DNA from: Ilyobacter_A sp963668015
Lineage (GTDB): Bacteria; Fusobacteriota; Fusobacteriia; Fusobacteriales; Fusobacteriaceae
DNA: 64,000 nucleotides
Direction: 5' to 3'
NCBI GenBank assembly: GCA_963668015.2
Contig: CAXXCR010000023.1
Coordinates: 1 to 64,000, forward strand
Each line of letters starts with the position of its first letter. The first letter of the stretch is position 1. Both the position numbers and the translations under genes were made by a program. Under the pieces are notes generated by a model. It was not told where the DNA came from. It saw nothing but the letters and a program-made list of their open reading frames with translations, and ran no database searches. Of this stretch, positions 18,259 to 26,546 are shown piece after piece.

Positions 18259-18795
18259 TTAATAAATATATTTACCAGTCCTCAATACTTTTGCTATTCT
18301 GTTAGCTCTATCTCTGACATCATAATAATAATCACTCCTACCTTTAGAAAAATTAAGTCCATCCTTGTATAAGACCTCGTCTGCTGCCCTCTCCCAATCT
18401 TTTCTCTTTACTGCTACAATCATATTTTTAAATTTAAGGAATCTGGGTTTTCCCAGGTTAAAAAGCATATTTACAAGTGCTATCTGTCTAGGATCTTCTT
18501 TACCAAATGAAAAATCACTATCCCCGAATATAGAAATGTAATCAAGGACAGACCTGCTAACATCTTTCCTAAGTTCATACACTACCTCCTTTACTTTCCT
18601 AGTCCCATTAGGAACTACATTACTTGTATTACCCACACCATCAGTCCAGATCCCTTTACTGTCCTTGTATGCTCTAGTGAGAAAATCTTCATCTAAGATC
18701 AACCACTTTTCCAACCTGGTTAAGTCATAAAACTGTTCAAGTATTTCAATTTTTTTATGTTTATTGTATTTATGTTTAAAAATATCTAATTTCAT
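18259..18795 (-). CDS. T4-type phage lysozyme (GH24)
   Basis: A 178-residue glycoside hydrolase family 24 endolysin that cleaves peptidoglycan. The T4 lysozyme triad and its spacing are preserved: E36 in LILDEDF, D45 in AYKDSKG and T51 in WTDGVGN (spacing 9 and 6, as Glu11-Asp20-Thr26 of T4). Later parts ALVNMLFNLG and RDRANRIAKVLRTGKY match the family's C-terminal lobe. No signal peptide, so release or piercing would need a membrane-active partner. Start at 18795 follows AAAGGAG; a longer upstream frame lacks a ribosome site. Confidence 0.88.
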   Translation of the reverse strand: MKLDIFKHKYNKHKKIEILEQFYDLTRLEKWLILDEDFLTRAYKDSKGIWTDGVGNTSNVVPNGTRKVKEVVYELRKDVSRSVLDYISIFGDSDFSFGKEDPRQIALVNMLFNLGKPRFLKFKNMIVAVKRKDWERAADEVLYKDGLNFSKGRSDYYYDVRDRANRIAKVLRTGKYIY

Positions 18796-18886
18796 AAAAT
18801 TTTCACTCCTTTTAATGGGTTGGACTCGAACAAAAAAGTAATACGCTTTTTTCTCCAAGCCCTAATTTGATAAGTATAAAAAGTAA

Positions 18887-18941
18887 GAGAGAGGGTTTAT
18901 AACCTACGCGCCACAGGCGCTTGGTCTACATTCCCTCTCCC
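18887..18941. repeat. Two-level hairpin between lysozyme and structural genes
   Basis: GAGAGGG (18889-18895) pairs with CCCTCTC (18933-18939) and encloses a second perfect stem, GCGCC/GGCGC (18908-18920), with a three-base loop. It is by far the most GC-rich spot nearby. A T-rich run follows on the plus strand. It could be a terminator, an mRNA processing site or, by analogy with filamentous phages, a packaging signal. Confidence 0.6.
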
Positions 18942-19004
18942 GAATAATTTTTTTAGTAATAAAAGCCCAAACGCTTTTTTAAAAAGTAAATTTTACTTTC
19001 AAAG

Positions 19005-19433
19005 CTATTTAGAGTATTTTGATCCTGTTCTAACATTGGGTGTTACCGCAGTTAGAGCAGACCCCCCAACAGGTCTAGTTCCAGTTATGAAAGATGTCAA
19101 GATAAGATCTAAGCTGCCAACCGTGCTTGGAAACTTACCTGAAAAATATACAGGTCCTTTATCTGTTCTTTCAATTACAAGATCTCCACTTACGATTTTT
19201 TCTCCTTCTGGAACATTAATTCCTGCTTCAATGGCATCAGCATTTGAATCAATATAACTGAGAGTTTTACCAACAACCTTTAAACCGTGTTTTAAAACTT
19301 GCGCATTTATCTTAGCTTCAAGTGCTGTAAAATCTGTATCAGCATCAGAAACAGCACCCCATACATTTATTTTTTTCACATCATCATTTGAATCCACCGC
19401 TCTTATTTTAATTCCTTTGAATATATCAGCCAT
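19005..19433 (-). CDS. Element protein, 142 aa, possible structural
   Basis: Not recognised. The 142-residue protein is rich in short beta-type segments and small residues (KINVWGAVSDADTD, GPVYFSGKFPST, LDLILTSFITGTRP) with no signal peptide or membrane segment. It follows AGGAGG closely and forms a pair with the similar-sized gene upstream (133 residues). Size, composition and position downstream of membrane-associated genes fit a small capsid or coat protein, which is inference only. Confidence 0.7.
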   Translation of the reverse strand: MADIFKGIKIRAVDSNDDVKKINVWGAVSDADTDFTALEAKINAQVLKHGLKVVGKTLSYIDSNADAIEAGINVPEGEKIVSGDLVIERTDKGPVYFSGKFPSTVGSLDLILTSFITGTRPVGGSALTAVTPNVRTGSKYSK

Positions 19434-19463
19434 AATATTTCCCTCCTATTTTTTTTAGTTTAA

Positions 19464-19865
19464 TTAGTATTTAATTGTGAAACTACACTCAGCTATTGCA
19501 CCGCTTGCCAAAGACATTCCCACAAAGCCATCATTAACAGCTTGCACATCTGTTAAATCAGCAGGATTTACAGGCATTTCAAACTCTACAAAAGTAAGTT
19601 GACCGTTTGCATTCCTCATTTTAAACTGCACTACTCTATCTCTTTTACCAACCATAGAAACAGCAGCAGGAAGATCCATTGACTTATCAGTATAAGTAGA
19701 TTCCTCATAGACTACCGCATACCCTTTAGACTTATATACCGCACTTGAGTCAAGACATTCCCTAATTGACGGAACCTCTGATTTAAGAACCCCATTACAA
19801 TAAACTGGGTCAGTCATTCCCCCACCTTGTGTCATATTAACGACAACTGTTTTTTCATTTAACAT
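19464..19865 (-). CDS. Element protein, 133 aa, possible structural
   Basis: Not recognised. The 133-residue protein begins with MLNEKTVVVNMTQGGG and has alternating beta-type stretches (RVVQFKMRNANGQLTFVEFE, GAIAECSFTIKY). No membrane segment. ATG at 19865 follows GGGAGG. It is adjacent to the 142-residue gene, separated by 30 bases, suggesting the two products work together, possibly as virion components. Confidence 0.7.
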   Translation of the reverse strand: MLNEKTVVVNMTQGGGMTDPVYCNGVLKSEVPSIRECLDSSAVYKSKGYAVVYEESTYTDKSMDLPAAVSMVGKRDRVVQFKMRNANGQLTFVEFEMPVNPADLTDVQAVNDGFVGMSLASGAIAECSFTIKY

Positions 19866-19900
19866 AATTGTATACCTCCCATTTTATTTTTATATAAACC

Positions 19901-20308
19901 CTATCTAGGGCTATAAACCTTAATTTCAAAACCACCATTAATAGGACTAAAAAAATCATTTAGTTCAGTTTCCAGGGTTCCCATTTCCACATATTCTTTT
20001 TTTACCAACGGTAAGAATAAACTATCAGTTCTTACCTTTTGACCATTGAGGTCATAACGACCCATCAAAACTACACCGGACACATCTGGTGTCAATTCTT
20101 TTACCCTTTTATATTTAGTTACTCTTTTTATACTTTCAACCCAACAATTTGTTATAGTCTCAAGCTTAGTTTTTATTTCGTTATCAGTTAAAACAACATT
20201 ACTGATAAACTTAAAGCTATAATTTTTGGCATCTTCTTTGCTCAAAAGACCAATTTCATATAAATTACCTTCAATTTTTTCATTTGTAACTTCAATTCTA
20301 TATCCCAT
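19901..20308 (-). CDS. Element protein, 135 aa, unknown
   Basis: Not recognised. A 135-residue soluble protein starting MGYRIEVTNEKIEG, with mixed alpha/beta pattern and a basic middle (ESIKRVTKYKRVKEL). ATG at 20308, nine bases after GAGGTG, is preferred over a GTG four codons upstream. It sits between the 202-residue and 133-residue genes in the leftward operon and could be a minor virion or assembly protein. Confidence 0.65.
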   Translation of the reverse strand: MGYRIEVTNEKIEGNLYEIGLLSKEDAKNYSFKFISNVVLTDNEIKTKLETITNCWVESIKRVTKYKRVKELTPDVSGVVLMGRYDLNGQKVRTDSLFLPLVKKEYVEMGTLETELNDFFSPINGGFEIKVYSPR

Positions 20309-20360
20309 ATAGGAAAACACCTCTTTTTAATGTATAATAAAAATAAAGGAGTTGATTTCA

Positions 20361-20450
20361 ATGAATAATATATTTTTTACACTAATAATACCATTAGTAG
20401 TATCCTTAATCGTGTATATAATAGTCCAAGCTATTTTTGGCGACGATTAA
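20361..20450 (+). CDS. 29-aa single-span membrane peptide, antisense to operon
   Basis: The only plus-strand gene candidate in the element. AAAGGAG precedes ATG at 20361 by nine bases, and a TATAAT-like sequence lies at 20333. The product is one hydrophobic helix (FFTLIIPLVVSLIVYIIVQA) ending in FGDD. Its stop overlaps the stop of the convergent 202-residue gene. A holin-like, toxin-like or coat-like role is possible; none can be chosen from sequence. Confidence 0.5.
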   Translation: MNNIFFTLIIPLVVSLIVYIIVQAIFGDD

Positions 20451-21055
20451 AGACCTATACTACTCATAACTTTTAATTCTTCCGTTGACTTAACATATTC
20501 CCCAGCACCCGTAGGTTGAGATTCTCCATTTGCAGCCCTATCAGCCTGAATAACATTACTACCAAAAACATTAGTCATATTAGAAGAAACATTAAAAGTT
20601 TCCAAAATATTCCCATAAACCATTTGAGAATCAAGTACAGATCTTATATCCTCTAAAACCGCAACTTCTTGACTTGTCCCTTTTGCCTGCACTATATCAA
20701 ATACATTTGCTTTCTTACCAGTTCCACCGGGCATATGATTTAAAATATCCTTGAAATACTTCCATCCTTTGGAAGCATTTTTTTTGAGCAAATTTCTAAG
20801 TTTTGCAGTTCCTAAAACATTCACAACAGCAACACTTACAGCCTGCATAACAAGCATATTTATATACATTGTCAACTGCATTCCAAGCCCCTGCATAAAT
20901 TCCTCTATAAACTGGTTGTCTACATCAACATTAAATTTTTCCCTTATCTTATCTGCAATAACTTGATTTGAAGTATCAGTAGTAGTATCCCCAAGCTGTT
21001 CAAGTACCATCATAGTCATCTTATTTGTAACTTCACGAGATTTTACCTCTATCAT
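20447..21055 (-). CDS. Element protein, 202 aa, helical with hydrophobic stretch
   Basis: Not recognised. The 202-residue protein has a hydrophobic helix at about 69-85 (MYINMLVMQAVSVAVVNVL) after an acidic amphipathic N-terminal part, then a basic segment (KLRNLLKKNASKGWKYF). Its ATG overlaps the stop of the preceding gene (ATGA), so the two are translationally coupled. This suggests stoichiometric production with the large upstream protein, perhaps as a membrane-associated virion component. Confidence 0.7.
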   Translation of the reverse strand: MIEVKSREVTNKMTMMVLEQLGDTTTDTSNQVIADKIREKFNVDVDNQFIEEFMQGLGMQLTMYINMLVMQAVSVAVVNVLGTAKLRNLLKKNASKGWKYFKDILNHMPGGTGKKANVFDIVQAKGTSQEVAVLEDIRSVLDSQMVYGNILETFNVSSNMTNVFGSNVIQADRAANGESQPTGAGEYVKSTEELKVMSSIGL

Positions 21056-22990
21056 CCACCTTGCACCTCCTGTGTAGTTAAAGTATTAAGAACATCAAGC
21101 ATTTTTTGCCTTGCTTCTTCAACTACAGTTCCTTCTGGTGCATTTTCAGGAGCAACAAACTTGAATAAAATAAGATCAAGAAGTTGAGAAAAAATATTCT
21201 CTCTGTCCTCATTGTCGTCTTCATCATCCTGTTTTGCTTTTCCTTTTGCCCTAGCAATCACATTTGATACCGCTACCGACTTCAAGAACTCGTGTACAAG
21301 CTCTATTATCCCTCCTGCACCTAATCCACCTATAAGCCCTTGCGGAATGTCTAAGGCATTACCAGAACTATCTGTAAATGTATCAGCAGTAGTTATTGAA
21401 TGAAGATTTACCCAAGCCGCCATATCTCTTTGGATCTTATTCATTGTTCCAGATCCCTGATTAACTATGCTCTCATATTCTTTCTTTTGCCAGTCAGCAA
21501 CCTTACCTTCAAGGGTTCTTACCCCCTCAGCTTCATACTCAGCTATTTTTTTCTGTACTGCTTCTAATTCAAAAGCCCTTACTCCACCAGCTTCATATTC
21601 TGCTTTTTTCTTTTGAAGTACTGCCAAAAATTCTTCTTCAATTGCTGTACTAGCAAACCAAGGTATACCAATTTCACCAGTTTCATTTTTTATATCTTCA
21701 AATGTCATCGGGATCCCTGCAGGAATATTGGTTAATCCTATTCCATCAGCAAATAGATCTTGCAAAGCTTGAGAAACTGCAATCGCAGGAGTCCAATTAG
21801 TTAATTCTGTTCCAGGCTTTAAAGAAATACCTGTTTGAATTGCTTCGGCAATAGTTGCTGCAGGATTTAATGCTATTCCATTTACAAGAGTATCGCCGGC
21901 ATTAATTTTTACATTACTAAATGCAGTAGTCAAAGTAGTTTCAAGGTCAGTTATCCAATTTTCAAATGCCACCTTCATCCCCTCCACTAATCCTACATTT
22001 GTATTTACTCCTGTATTTGTTCCAGAAGTTGCCTGACTATTAACTTTTTCAGAACTGTTACTATTCGAACTTTCAGTTGTTGCAGTTGTCTTAGTTTCCA
22101 ATAATTTTTGAGCTTTCTGCTGAAAACTTGCAGTTTGATTAATAAGTGCAAGATCATCATAAGGACTTAACTGGAAATTCCTATTAATACCTGGAATATG
22201 AGCCAGTAAAGAACTTATGCTTATAAATCCCGCGGCACCCCCCGAGTATAGAACCGCCAGCAGTATAAACGGTATCAGCAACAGCATTAAGACCATTAAC
22301 AACACTGGAAGAAACATTACCCAAAGGAAAAGCCCAATCAACGAAAGAATAAGCACTAATAGACCCTCCAAGAAGTGCAACATTTTTTAATTCATCCTCT
22401 GTCAAATAGTTCCCTTGACCATCTGTATAAATACCCTGTAACTCAGGATATACATACGGATCATCCCCAAGAGCACTCAAGTTATCTGCACCAATAAAAT
22501 TTTCAAGCTGTTCATTTGTTCCACCAAGTTTAATAGCATTTTGAAACAACGGATTATTGTTTAATTTATTCCTTGTATCATTCATAACCCTTAAATATTC
22601 CACCGGATCATTTTCTTTCAAATAATCAAGTGTAGTTTTATCTGTATTATTTCCATCTTCAATAATATAATCATCTAAATCCAAACCACCATAAGTTTTA
22701 GAACCACTAAACAAGACAATTTCATCACCAAAATTATTTTGATGTACTTGAGCTCCATTTAAAGTTACAACAATAACACCATCTATATTATTAAAATGAA
22801 TATTTATTTGAATGAAATCACCATAAGTTTTTACATACAAAAGTTCACTTTCAACAGCACCCTCATCTTTAAAAGTTTTTTGCGCATATAAATCCCAATC
22901 TAATTGAGCTATTGCACTTCTAAAAACTTGAATCTTCTGTGAATAATCAAGACTATCAGGAACTTTAATATTAATAGAATAAGTTTGCAT
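21052..22990 (-). CDS. Large structural-like protein interrupted at a G6 run
   Basis: Two overlapping frames. The first (268 residues from ATG 22990) starts MQTYSINIKVPD, with soluble beta-rich character, and reaches ILGG. Removing one G from the six-G run at about 22238-22243 continues it as AAGFISISSLLAHIPGINRN for 394 more residues, giving about 645. The second frame's own N-terminal 49 residues are an extremely hydrophobic out-of-frame translation with a poor ribosome site and are probably spurious. The second half has an Ser/Thr/Asn linker, an internal EYEAGGVRAFE/EYEAEGVRTLE repeat and an acidic DDEDDNEDRE region. Real slippage/frameshifting or sequencing error; function unknown. Confidence 0.6.
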
Positions 22991-23211
22991 TAAGAACCAC
23001 CTTCACTTTTCGCAAGTTCAAATGCTTCAATAACATCTTGATTATTACTAGCCCTTAAAATAGCTTCTAAAAGTTTTATAACTTCAGTATTATCAACATT
23101 CATATTTTCAACTGTTAAATTAATAGAAAGATTATTAATAGAAGTATTGAGTGTATCAAGTTTATTATTATTAACTATTAACAACTGTTCTATTCTCTGC
23201 AATACACTCAT
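22990..23211 (-). CDS. Element protein, 73 aa, coiled-coil
   Basis: Not recognised. A 73-residue protein with a heptad-like pattern (IEQLLIVNNNKLDTLNTSIN) and no membrane segment. AGGGGTG precedes ATG 23211, and its stop overlaps the next start (TAATG). The C-terminal part of the upstream 224-residue protein has a similar repeated asparagine-rich coiled-coil style (KLDILDASINGISV), so the two may oligomerise together. Confidence 0.65.
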   Translation of the reverse strand: MSVLQRIEQLLIVNNNKLDTLNTSINNLSINLTVENMNVDNTEVIKLLEAILRASNNQDVIEAFELAKSEGGS

Positions 23212-23222
23212 TGTTCACACCC

Positions 23223-23897
23223 CTAATTAAATTTCTCTAAAAGTAAATCCATTTTACCCTCAAGCGTAGACATATCAACAGAAACACTAATTCCATTAAT
23301 ACTTGCATCAAGTATATCAAGTTTTGTTTTTATTTCTTCAAGCTTAGTTTCCGTTAGTTCCATATCAGCAACAGTGATATTATTTATTGCTGTTATAACA
23401 TCACCCATTTTAGATATTACAGTATCTGTTACACCCTCAGCCCTTATAATTGCTTGAATAGTTTCAAGCGCAGTAAGTAAATCAGACATAACAAAACCTT
23501 GTATATCTTCATTATAAACACTTGGTTCAACATCTAATACAGTAGTTGCCAAATACATCATATTTGCAGACGTATTAGTACTTGTAATATGAACATCTAC
23601 ATAATGCTCACCATCTTCAAGACCAGATACACCCAACACATTCGGAGAAGTATTAGACGGATCAATACTATCTTTCAATTCACCATCTACATAAAGAAAC
23701 ATACTATATCTAGAAGCCGCAGTACTTTCCCCTGCAAAAGTCATATTAATTTCATTACCACTAAAATTAAACTTTATATGCGCATTATCAGAATCAAGTA
23801 CATCAATTAAAATATTTGACGACCCAGCCTGAAACTTTGTAAACCCCGAATATAAATTATTATCTATCAATGCTTGCAAATTAACATTTAACGACAT
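23223..23897 (-). CDS. Element protein, 224 aa, beta domain plus coiled coil
   Basis: Not recognised. Residues 1-120 are beta-rich (ILIDVLDSDNAHIKFNFSG, RYSMFLYVDGELKDS, HYVDVHITSTNTSA), like a carbohydrate-binding or spike domain. Residues 135-224 are a long amphipathic coiled coil (TETKLEEIKTKLDILDASIN) suited to trimer formation. This architecture is typical of receptor-binding or spike proteins; that role is inferred. ATG at 23897 follows AGGGGG. Confidence 0.7.
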   Translation of the reverse strand: MSLNVNLQALIDNNLYSGFTKFQAGSSNILIDVLDSDNAHIKFNFSGNEINMTFAGESTAASRYSMFLYVDGELKDSIDPSNTSPNVLGVSGLEDGEHYVDVHITSTNTSANMMYLATTVLDVEPSVYNEDIQGFVMSDLLTALETIQAIIRAEGVTDTVISKMGDVITAINNITVADMELTETKLEEIKTKLDILDASINGISVSVDMSTLEGKMDLLLEKFN

Positions 23898-23908
23898 AAA
23901 TACCCCCT

Positions 23909-24037
23909 TTAATCATCTTTAAACTTATCCTTATTTATAAAAACTAAAAACCTAATGATATCAACAAGAATAACTCCAATAAGCTTAACGATCCAATAGT
24001 AACGTTGTATTTTGTGAAATGCTTCGATACTTTCAAT
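23909..24037 (-). CDS. Possible 42-aa membrane protein with ATT start
   Basis: A frame of 42 codons between two clear genes. It begins at a rare ATT eight bases after AGGGGG (or at a competing TTG in another frame giving 31 residues), contains a hydrophobic helix IVKLIGVILVDIIRFLVF and ends KDKFKDD with its stop next to the following ribosome site. Size and packing suggest a real small membrane protein, but the unusual start keeps confidence low. Confidence 0.4.
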   Translation of the reverse strand: MESIEAFHKIQRYYWIVKLIGVILVDIIRFLVFINKDKFKDD

Positions 24038-24051
24038 TTTACTCGCCCCCT

Positions 24052-24168
24052 TTATATGAAAAAGGAACGAATAAATTTAACAACCTTATAAAGCCACCTT
24101 GCACCAAGAATTACATCTTTTTCATCAACTTTACCATCTTTATTTAAATCACTTTTTTTATATTCCAC
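24052..24168 (-). CDS. 38-aa protein with EF-hand/dockerin-like loop
   Basis: A frame starting at GTG 24168, about 14 bases after AGAGGGGG. The 38-residue product contains DLNKDGKVDEKD, which fits the calcium loop DxNxDGxVxxxD found in EF-hands and dockerins, followed by a helix ILGARWLYKVVKFIRSFFI that is basic and hydrophobic. A calcium-responsive membrane peptide is an attractive but unproven reading. Tight spacing to neighbours supports translation. Confidence 0.5.
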   Translation of the reverse strand: MEYKKSDLNKDGKVDEKDVILGARWLYKVVKFIRSFFI

Positions 24169-24172
24169 AACA

Positions 24173-24355
24173 CTACCCCCTCTTAGACATTTTAATAACT
24201 TTAGCACCAAGACCAGTTAAAATATCTAATTTCTTACCTAGCCTTTGTCTTTCTTTGTATGAAGTAGAGTTAAGTATCTTGTCGGACACTTTTTCTGCAT
24301 ATTCAGCCAACATTCCAGTCATTGCCGCTTTCTCTTCACTTGTAAAATAGTCCAT
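24173..24355 (-). CDS. Element protein, 60 aa, helical
   Basis: Not recognised. A 60-residue, probably all-helical basic protein (EEKAAMTGMLAEYAEKVSDK, then SYKERQRLGKKLDIL). It starts eight bases after the stop of the 89-residue gene, and its own ribosome site is weak, suggesting translational coupling to that gene. Confidence 0.6.
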   Translation of the reverse strand: MDYFTSEEKAAMTGMLAEYAEKVSDKILNSTSYKERQRLGKKLDILTGLGAKVIKMSKRG

Positions 24356-24363
24356 ATAACCAA

Positions 24364-24633
24364 CTACTCTACAATTTCAAATCCTGTTACCTCATACACA
24401 AATCCATTTGATCTACCATCATATTTCATTCTAAAATCAAGGATAACTTCTTTTCCGACTACTCCAGCTTCACCCATTTTGGTATATAGGTCCTCTGAAA
24501 TTTTAATTGCTGGGTCCACAAGATCCGCTTCCATAATCAATTTATGTGACACCCCTGTTCTACCTTCCACCTCCCAAGGTTTAGCTTGAAGTGTTGCCAC
24601 CTTGATTGAATTAGTTCTGTAATTACCTTTCAT
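24364..24633 (-). CDS. Element protein, 89 aa, possible ssDNA-binding protein
   Basis: Not firmly recognised. An 89-residue protein with alternating beta segments (SIKVATLQAKPWEVEG, SHKLIMEADLV, VILDFRMKYDGRSNGFVYEV) and a start preceded by AAGGGAG. Small OB-fold-like proteins of this size encoded just downstream of the rolling-circle initiator are the ssDNA-binding proteins in filamentous phages. The assignment here rests on size, fold pattern and position only. Confidence 0.45.
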   Translation of the reverse strand: MKGNYRTNSIKVATLQAKPWEVEGRTGVSHKLIMEADLVDPAIKISEDLYTKMGEAGVVGKEVILDFRMKYDGRSNGFVYEVTGFEIVE

Positions 24634-24722
24634 TTTTAAATCATCTCCCTTTTATATTTTTTATACCTATTTTTGATTTTTTTTTAGTGTTCTAGCCTAG
24701 TATTTTCAACGATTATCATATT

Positions 24723-24787
24723 TTAGGTGGTGCTATGATATAAGGGTAGCACCACAAGAGGATTTAACCTCTCTATTCCTCACCTAA
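24723..24787. repeat. Hairpin cluster, candidate replication origin
   Basis: A cloverleaf-like arrangement. An outer pair TTAGGTG (24723-24729) and CACCTAA (24781-24787) encloses a hairpin with the 9-bp stem GTGGTGCTA/TAGCACCAC (24727-24735/24747-24755, sharing bases with the outer stem) and a second stem AGAGG/CCTCT (24757-24772). No T-run follows on either strand, so a terminator is unlikely. Lying between the initiator group and the next genes, it is a candidate double- or single-strand origin. Confidence 0.5.
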
Positions 24788-24925
24788 ACCAAGAGTTATA
24801 TTAACCTCTTTTAAACCTTCGCAAGCTTTTTCTAAATCAACACAATCATATTGATTGAGTAATTTCCATAAAAATAATCTAAACTCAGGATTCTCTAAAT
24901 CATTTAAATCAAACTCTATTTTCAT
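24773..24925 (-). CDS. Element protein, 50 aa, acidic
   Basis: Not recognised. A 50-residue acidic protein starting MKIEFDLNDLENPEF, with ATG at 24925 preceded by GAGGTGAG. It lies in the cluster downstream of the initiator gene, and its end overlaps the hairpin cluster. Possibly a replication or regulatory accessory protein. Confidence 0.55.
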   Translation of the reverse strand: MKIEFDLNDLENPEFRLFLWKLLNQYDCVDLEKACEGLKEVNITLGLGEE

Positions 24926-24949
24926 ATCTCACCTCATAAAGTTTTTAAT

Positions 24950-25093
24950 TTATCTACTCTTTATATATTTAGAAAACTGATTAACTTTTGTATATTTAAA
25001 TTTCCTGTTCTTTTTTTTAGCCTTTTCTTCATCTTCTTTTTTCTTGCTATCTAATAACATTTGTTTAAAAATTTTTTCATCAAAATAAAACAT
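24950..25093 (-). CDS. Element protein, 47 aa, highly basic
   Basis: Not recognised. A 47-residue protein with a lysine-rich helix (SKKKEDEEKAKKKNRKFKY) and ATG at 25093 preceded by GAGGTGAG. It starts about 30 bases after the initiator's stop. Its charge suggests nucleic-acid binding, which is inference. Confidence 0.55.
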   Translation of the reverse strand: MFYFDEKIFKQMLLDSKKKEDEEKAKKKNRKFKYTKVNQFSKYIKSR

Positions 25094-25125
25094 AATCTCA
25101 CCTCAACAATTTCTGAATTTATTAC

Positions 25126-26463
25126 CTAATTAAGCGAATATTGATAATCACGCCTAAATTCATCTAATTTAATAAAATCCAGTATTCCATTTTTGAAAGT
25201 TTTAAGTGAAAACATTGATTTAATATCGTTCCACATTTTATTTTCATACTGGCAGCCGAAAGTCGGTTCATATAACCTTAACAGTTTAAAAAGTTCATTA
25301 GAGTGAATAACTCTACCTTTTTTCTGAGTTATCGCTTGTCCGACATTAGCCAAATGTGATCCTATCATTCTAAGATTATGCTTGATAGATCCATCAATAG
25401 TTGCCTTTACTTTTTTATACTTATTTACAAAACCCAGGTCATCACCCAGGCTGTTTAAATAATGTTTTGTATCTCCATCAAACTTTGGTTCAGCTTTCTT
25501 GTCTGAAACCTCAGCAAGGTTTTTAGGAGCTATTCCAGTGTGACCCTTGAATGTATAAAGAACCATCTGCTTTAGCTCCTCAATGTTTATGTCTTTTACA
25601 TATCTAAATTTATTTTTTAAATACTTGGCATTAAATTGATATTCATATCTAACAACTTGCTTTTTAGACAACAGATAATCTTTTAGCTGCAATTCTCTCC
25701 AAAACTTTTCATCTGTATTCGACTTATGATAAGTCACCCCATCATATTCGATTTCATCCTGATTTAAATAATTGTGTATGATTATATCTGCCTTTTCTTT
25801 TTGTTCCTCATTCTGCAAAGCCTCAAGCACTTTATCGTACATTCTAAAACCTAGTGCCTCAGTTGAAGTATAGAAGCCAGTAACATAATTTAGCTTTATA
25901 TCATCAAACTGAAATTTCTGAGTATACACATTAAACCTGTTGTCATATTTCATATAAAAATAGTCGTCTAAAAAATTCTTATTCCTAGCAACTATATTAA
26001 GTTTCTTTTTGTCGTATACAATATCAGTCGCCCAATCTATCCTAGACGATCTCATATACTGAACATCAATTCCAAATATTTTTAATTCTTCTTCGAGCAT
26101 CTCAATTATTTCCTCATAAGTATTTTCAATAAAAGTTTTCGCTAAAATCCTCACTTGGAAATTTTTTAATTCCTCTGCATAAACTGCAGAAAACTGAAAA
26201 TTTTTGTTTTCATCATAGAAAGTCCAAGCAAACGACCTGAAAGAAGAACTTTTCATAATAAATGTCTTTCTCTCGTTGATCTCAATTTGTCTTTCAGCTA
26301 CAAAAACTCGATCCCTCACATCTAACTCGAATACCTCGAGTTTATTCTTTTGACCTTTTGCCAATTCCTTGATATCATATAACTTATCTGGATTTTGGAT
26401 ATAGAAGTCAGAAGTAGAAAATATTAAAGTGTCAAAACCTTGATACATTAACTCTCTGGCCAT
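25126..26463 (-). CDS. Rolling-circle replication initiator (Rep_trans/RstA-like)
   Basis: A 445-residue replication initiation factor. The pattern RIDWATDI, then GFYTSTEALGFRMYDKVLE with the candidate nicking tyrosine in RMYDK, then VVRYEYQF (the R-x-E motif) matches the Rep_trans family found in CTX-phage RstA and pT181-type plasmids. It would nick one strand at the origin and drive rolling-circle synthesis with host enzymes. It is longer than plasmid relatives, with extra N- and C-terminal regions. ATG at 26463 follows GAGGGGG. It is the first gene of the leftward operon. Confidence 0.82.
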   Translation of the reverse strand: MARELMYQGFDTLIFSTSDFYIQNPDKLYDIKELAKGQKNKLEVFELDVRDRVFVAERQIEINERKTFIMKSSSFRSFAWTFYDENKNFQFSAVYAEELKNFQVRILAKTFIENTYEEIIEMLEEELKIFGIDVQYMRSSRIDWATDIVYDKKKLNIVARNKNFLDDYFYMKYDNRFNVYTQKFQFDDIKLNYVTGFYTSTEALGFRMYDKVLEALQNEEQKEKADIIIHNYLNQDEIEYDGVTYHKSNTDEKFWRELQLKDYLLSKKQVVRYEYQFNAKYLKNKFRYVKDINIEELKQMVLYTFKGHTGIAPKNLAEVSDKKAEPKFDGDTKHYLNSLGDDLGFVNKYKKVKATIDGSIKHNLRMIGSHLANVGQAITQKKGRVIHSNELFKLLRLYEPTFGCQYENKMWNDIKSMFSLKTFKNGILDFIKLDEFRRDYQYSLN

Positions 26464-26546
26464 TTACCGATCCCCCTCGTAAAAATTTCTGTTTTAAGGC
26501 TGGGAGGTTTCTATCCTCCAAAATCCTCATTTTCAAAAAATAAAAA

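Noticed and set aside
18240..18290. Right end of a stand-alone IS just after the transposase gene
   Set aside because: Only GACAATAA and a vague GAGG match the left repeat there, and the region is coding sequence of the lysozyme; the match at 26569 is much better.
21052..22383. 443-residue frame as an independent protein with a very hydrophobic N-terminus
   Set aside because: Its first 49 residues overlap the upstream frame, its ribosome site is poor, and a one-base shift gives a continuous protein instead.
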